Below are positions 61,581 through 64,000 of a DNA stretch of 64,000 bases, piece by piece; position 1 is the first letter of the stretch, and each line of letters begins with the position of its first letter. This DNA comes from Roseovarius sp. MMSF_3281. Lineage in GTDB: Bacteria > Pseudomonadota > Alphaproteobacteria > Rhodobacterales > Rhodobacteraceae. The stretch is taken from positions 62,001 through 126,000 of the forward strand of contig NZ_JASHIM010000006.1 of NCBI RefSeq assembly GCF_030733685.1. Direction: 5' to 3'. The position numbers were made by a program, and so were the translations under genes. The notes under the pieces were generated by a model, which was not told the origin of the DNA, made no database searches, and worked only from the letters and a program-made list of their open reading frames with translations.

Positions 61581-64000
<2,420 letters not shown>

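Overview
The window reads as a chromosomal segment of an alphaproteobacterium of the order Rhodobacterales, most likely the Roseobacter group. This is inferred from high GC with strong third-position bias and from typical gene neighbourhoods: ftsK near exoD and lolA; infA-maf-RNase E/G-yacG; soxBDAG sarcosine oxidase; ccmABCDG near acnA; ruvX-DUF1289 next to ccmI; and an exosortase E/VPEID-CTERM pair. No gene for a species-level assignment was recognised. No rRNA, intact IS element, CRISPR array or complete prophage was seen.

Layout. 1-6.4 kb: end of an upstream gene, then ftsK, an ExoD-like gene and lolA; a lipoprotein transglycosylase and an AEC transporter on the minus strand; then hspQ. 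6.4-9.4 kb: a repeat-rich gap, a gamma-glutamyltransferase, and an RsbW-like kinase/STAS pair (minus). 9.5-14.3 kb (plus): thiolase, free methionine-R-sulfoxide reductase, nitrilase-family amidohydrolase, infA, maf, a small RNase E/G and yacG. 14.4-15.3 kb: tRNA-Phe, a decayed integrase and an inverted tRNA-Gln. 15.4-20.6 kb: an SH3 protein (minus), then D-2-hydroxyacid dehydrogenase, a second gamma-glutamyltransferase, a TauE/SafE permease and a dioxygenase-like protein. 20.8-22.7 kb (minus): ccmI, ruvX, DUF1289. 22.9-28.9 kb: soxB-soxD-soxA-soxG and an Fe superoxide dismutase. 29-36.8 kb: a host-attachment-family pair, rarD, a LOG-family gene, a LysM protein, an Atm1-type ABC exporter, and exosortase E facing its VPEID-CTERM substrate. 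37-42 kb (minus): an RND pump and its adaptor. 42.2-43.2 kb: an accessory gap with a repressor fragment, a small membrane protein and repeats. 43.2-48.8 kb: a YfgM-like protein, BamB, Der, a nonsense-interrupted TspO-like gene and a fatty acid desaturase. 48.8-51.7 kb (minus): serS and a two-gene pentapeptide/membrane cassette. 51.9-58.8 kb (plus): yajC, a fused secDF, tauE, a Mth938-type protein, and ccmA-B-C-D-G behind a candidate FnrL box. 59-64 kb (minus): FAD-linked oxidase, LysE exporter, and acnA, which runs off the end.

Themes. Envelope biogenesis genes (lolA, bamB, yfgM-like, yajC, secDF) and cytochrome c maturation (ccmI, ccmABCDG) are spread across the window. Sarcosine oxidase would demethylate sarcosine to glycine, a C1 unit and H2O2.

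The most unusual content is non-coding: three copies of a ~115-bp two-hairpin element, two of which provide the stop codon of the preceding gene; a fourth, related element after the exosortase gene; two clusters of long palindromes centred on TTCGAA; and a CGTACG palindrome array upstream of rarD. The most interesting protein system is the exosortase E/protease with a single tiny VPEID-CTERM substrate. The pentapeptide-repeat/membrane-protein pair comes second.
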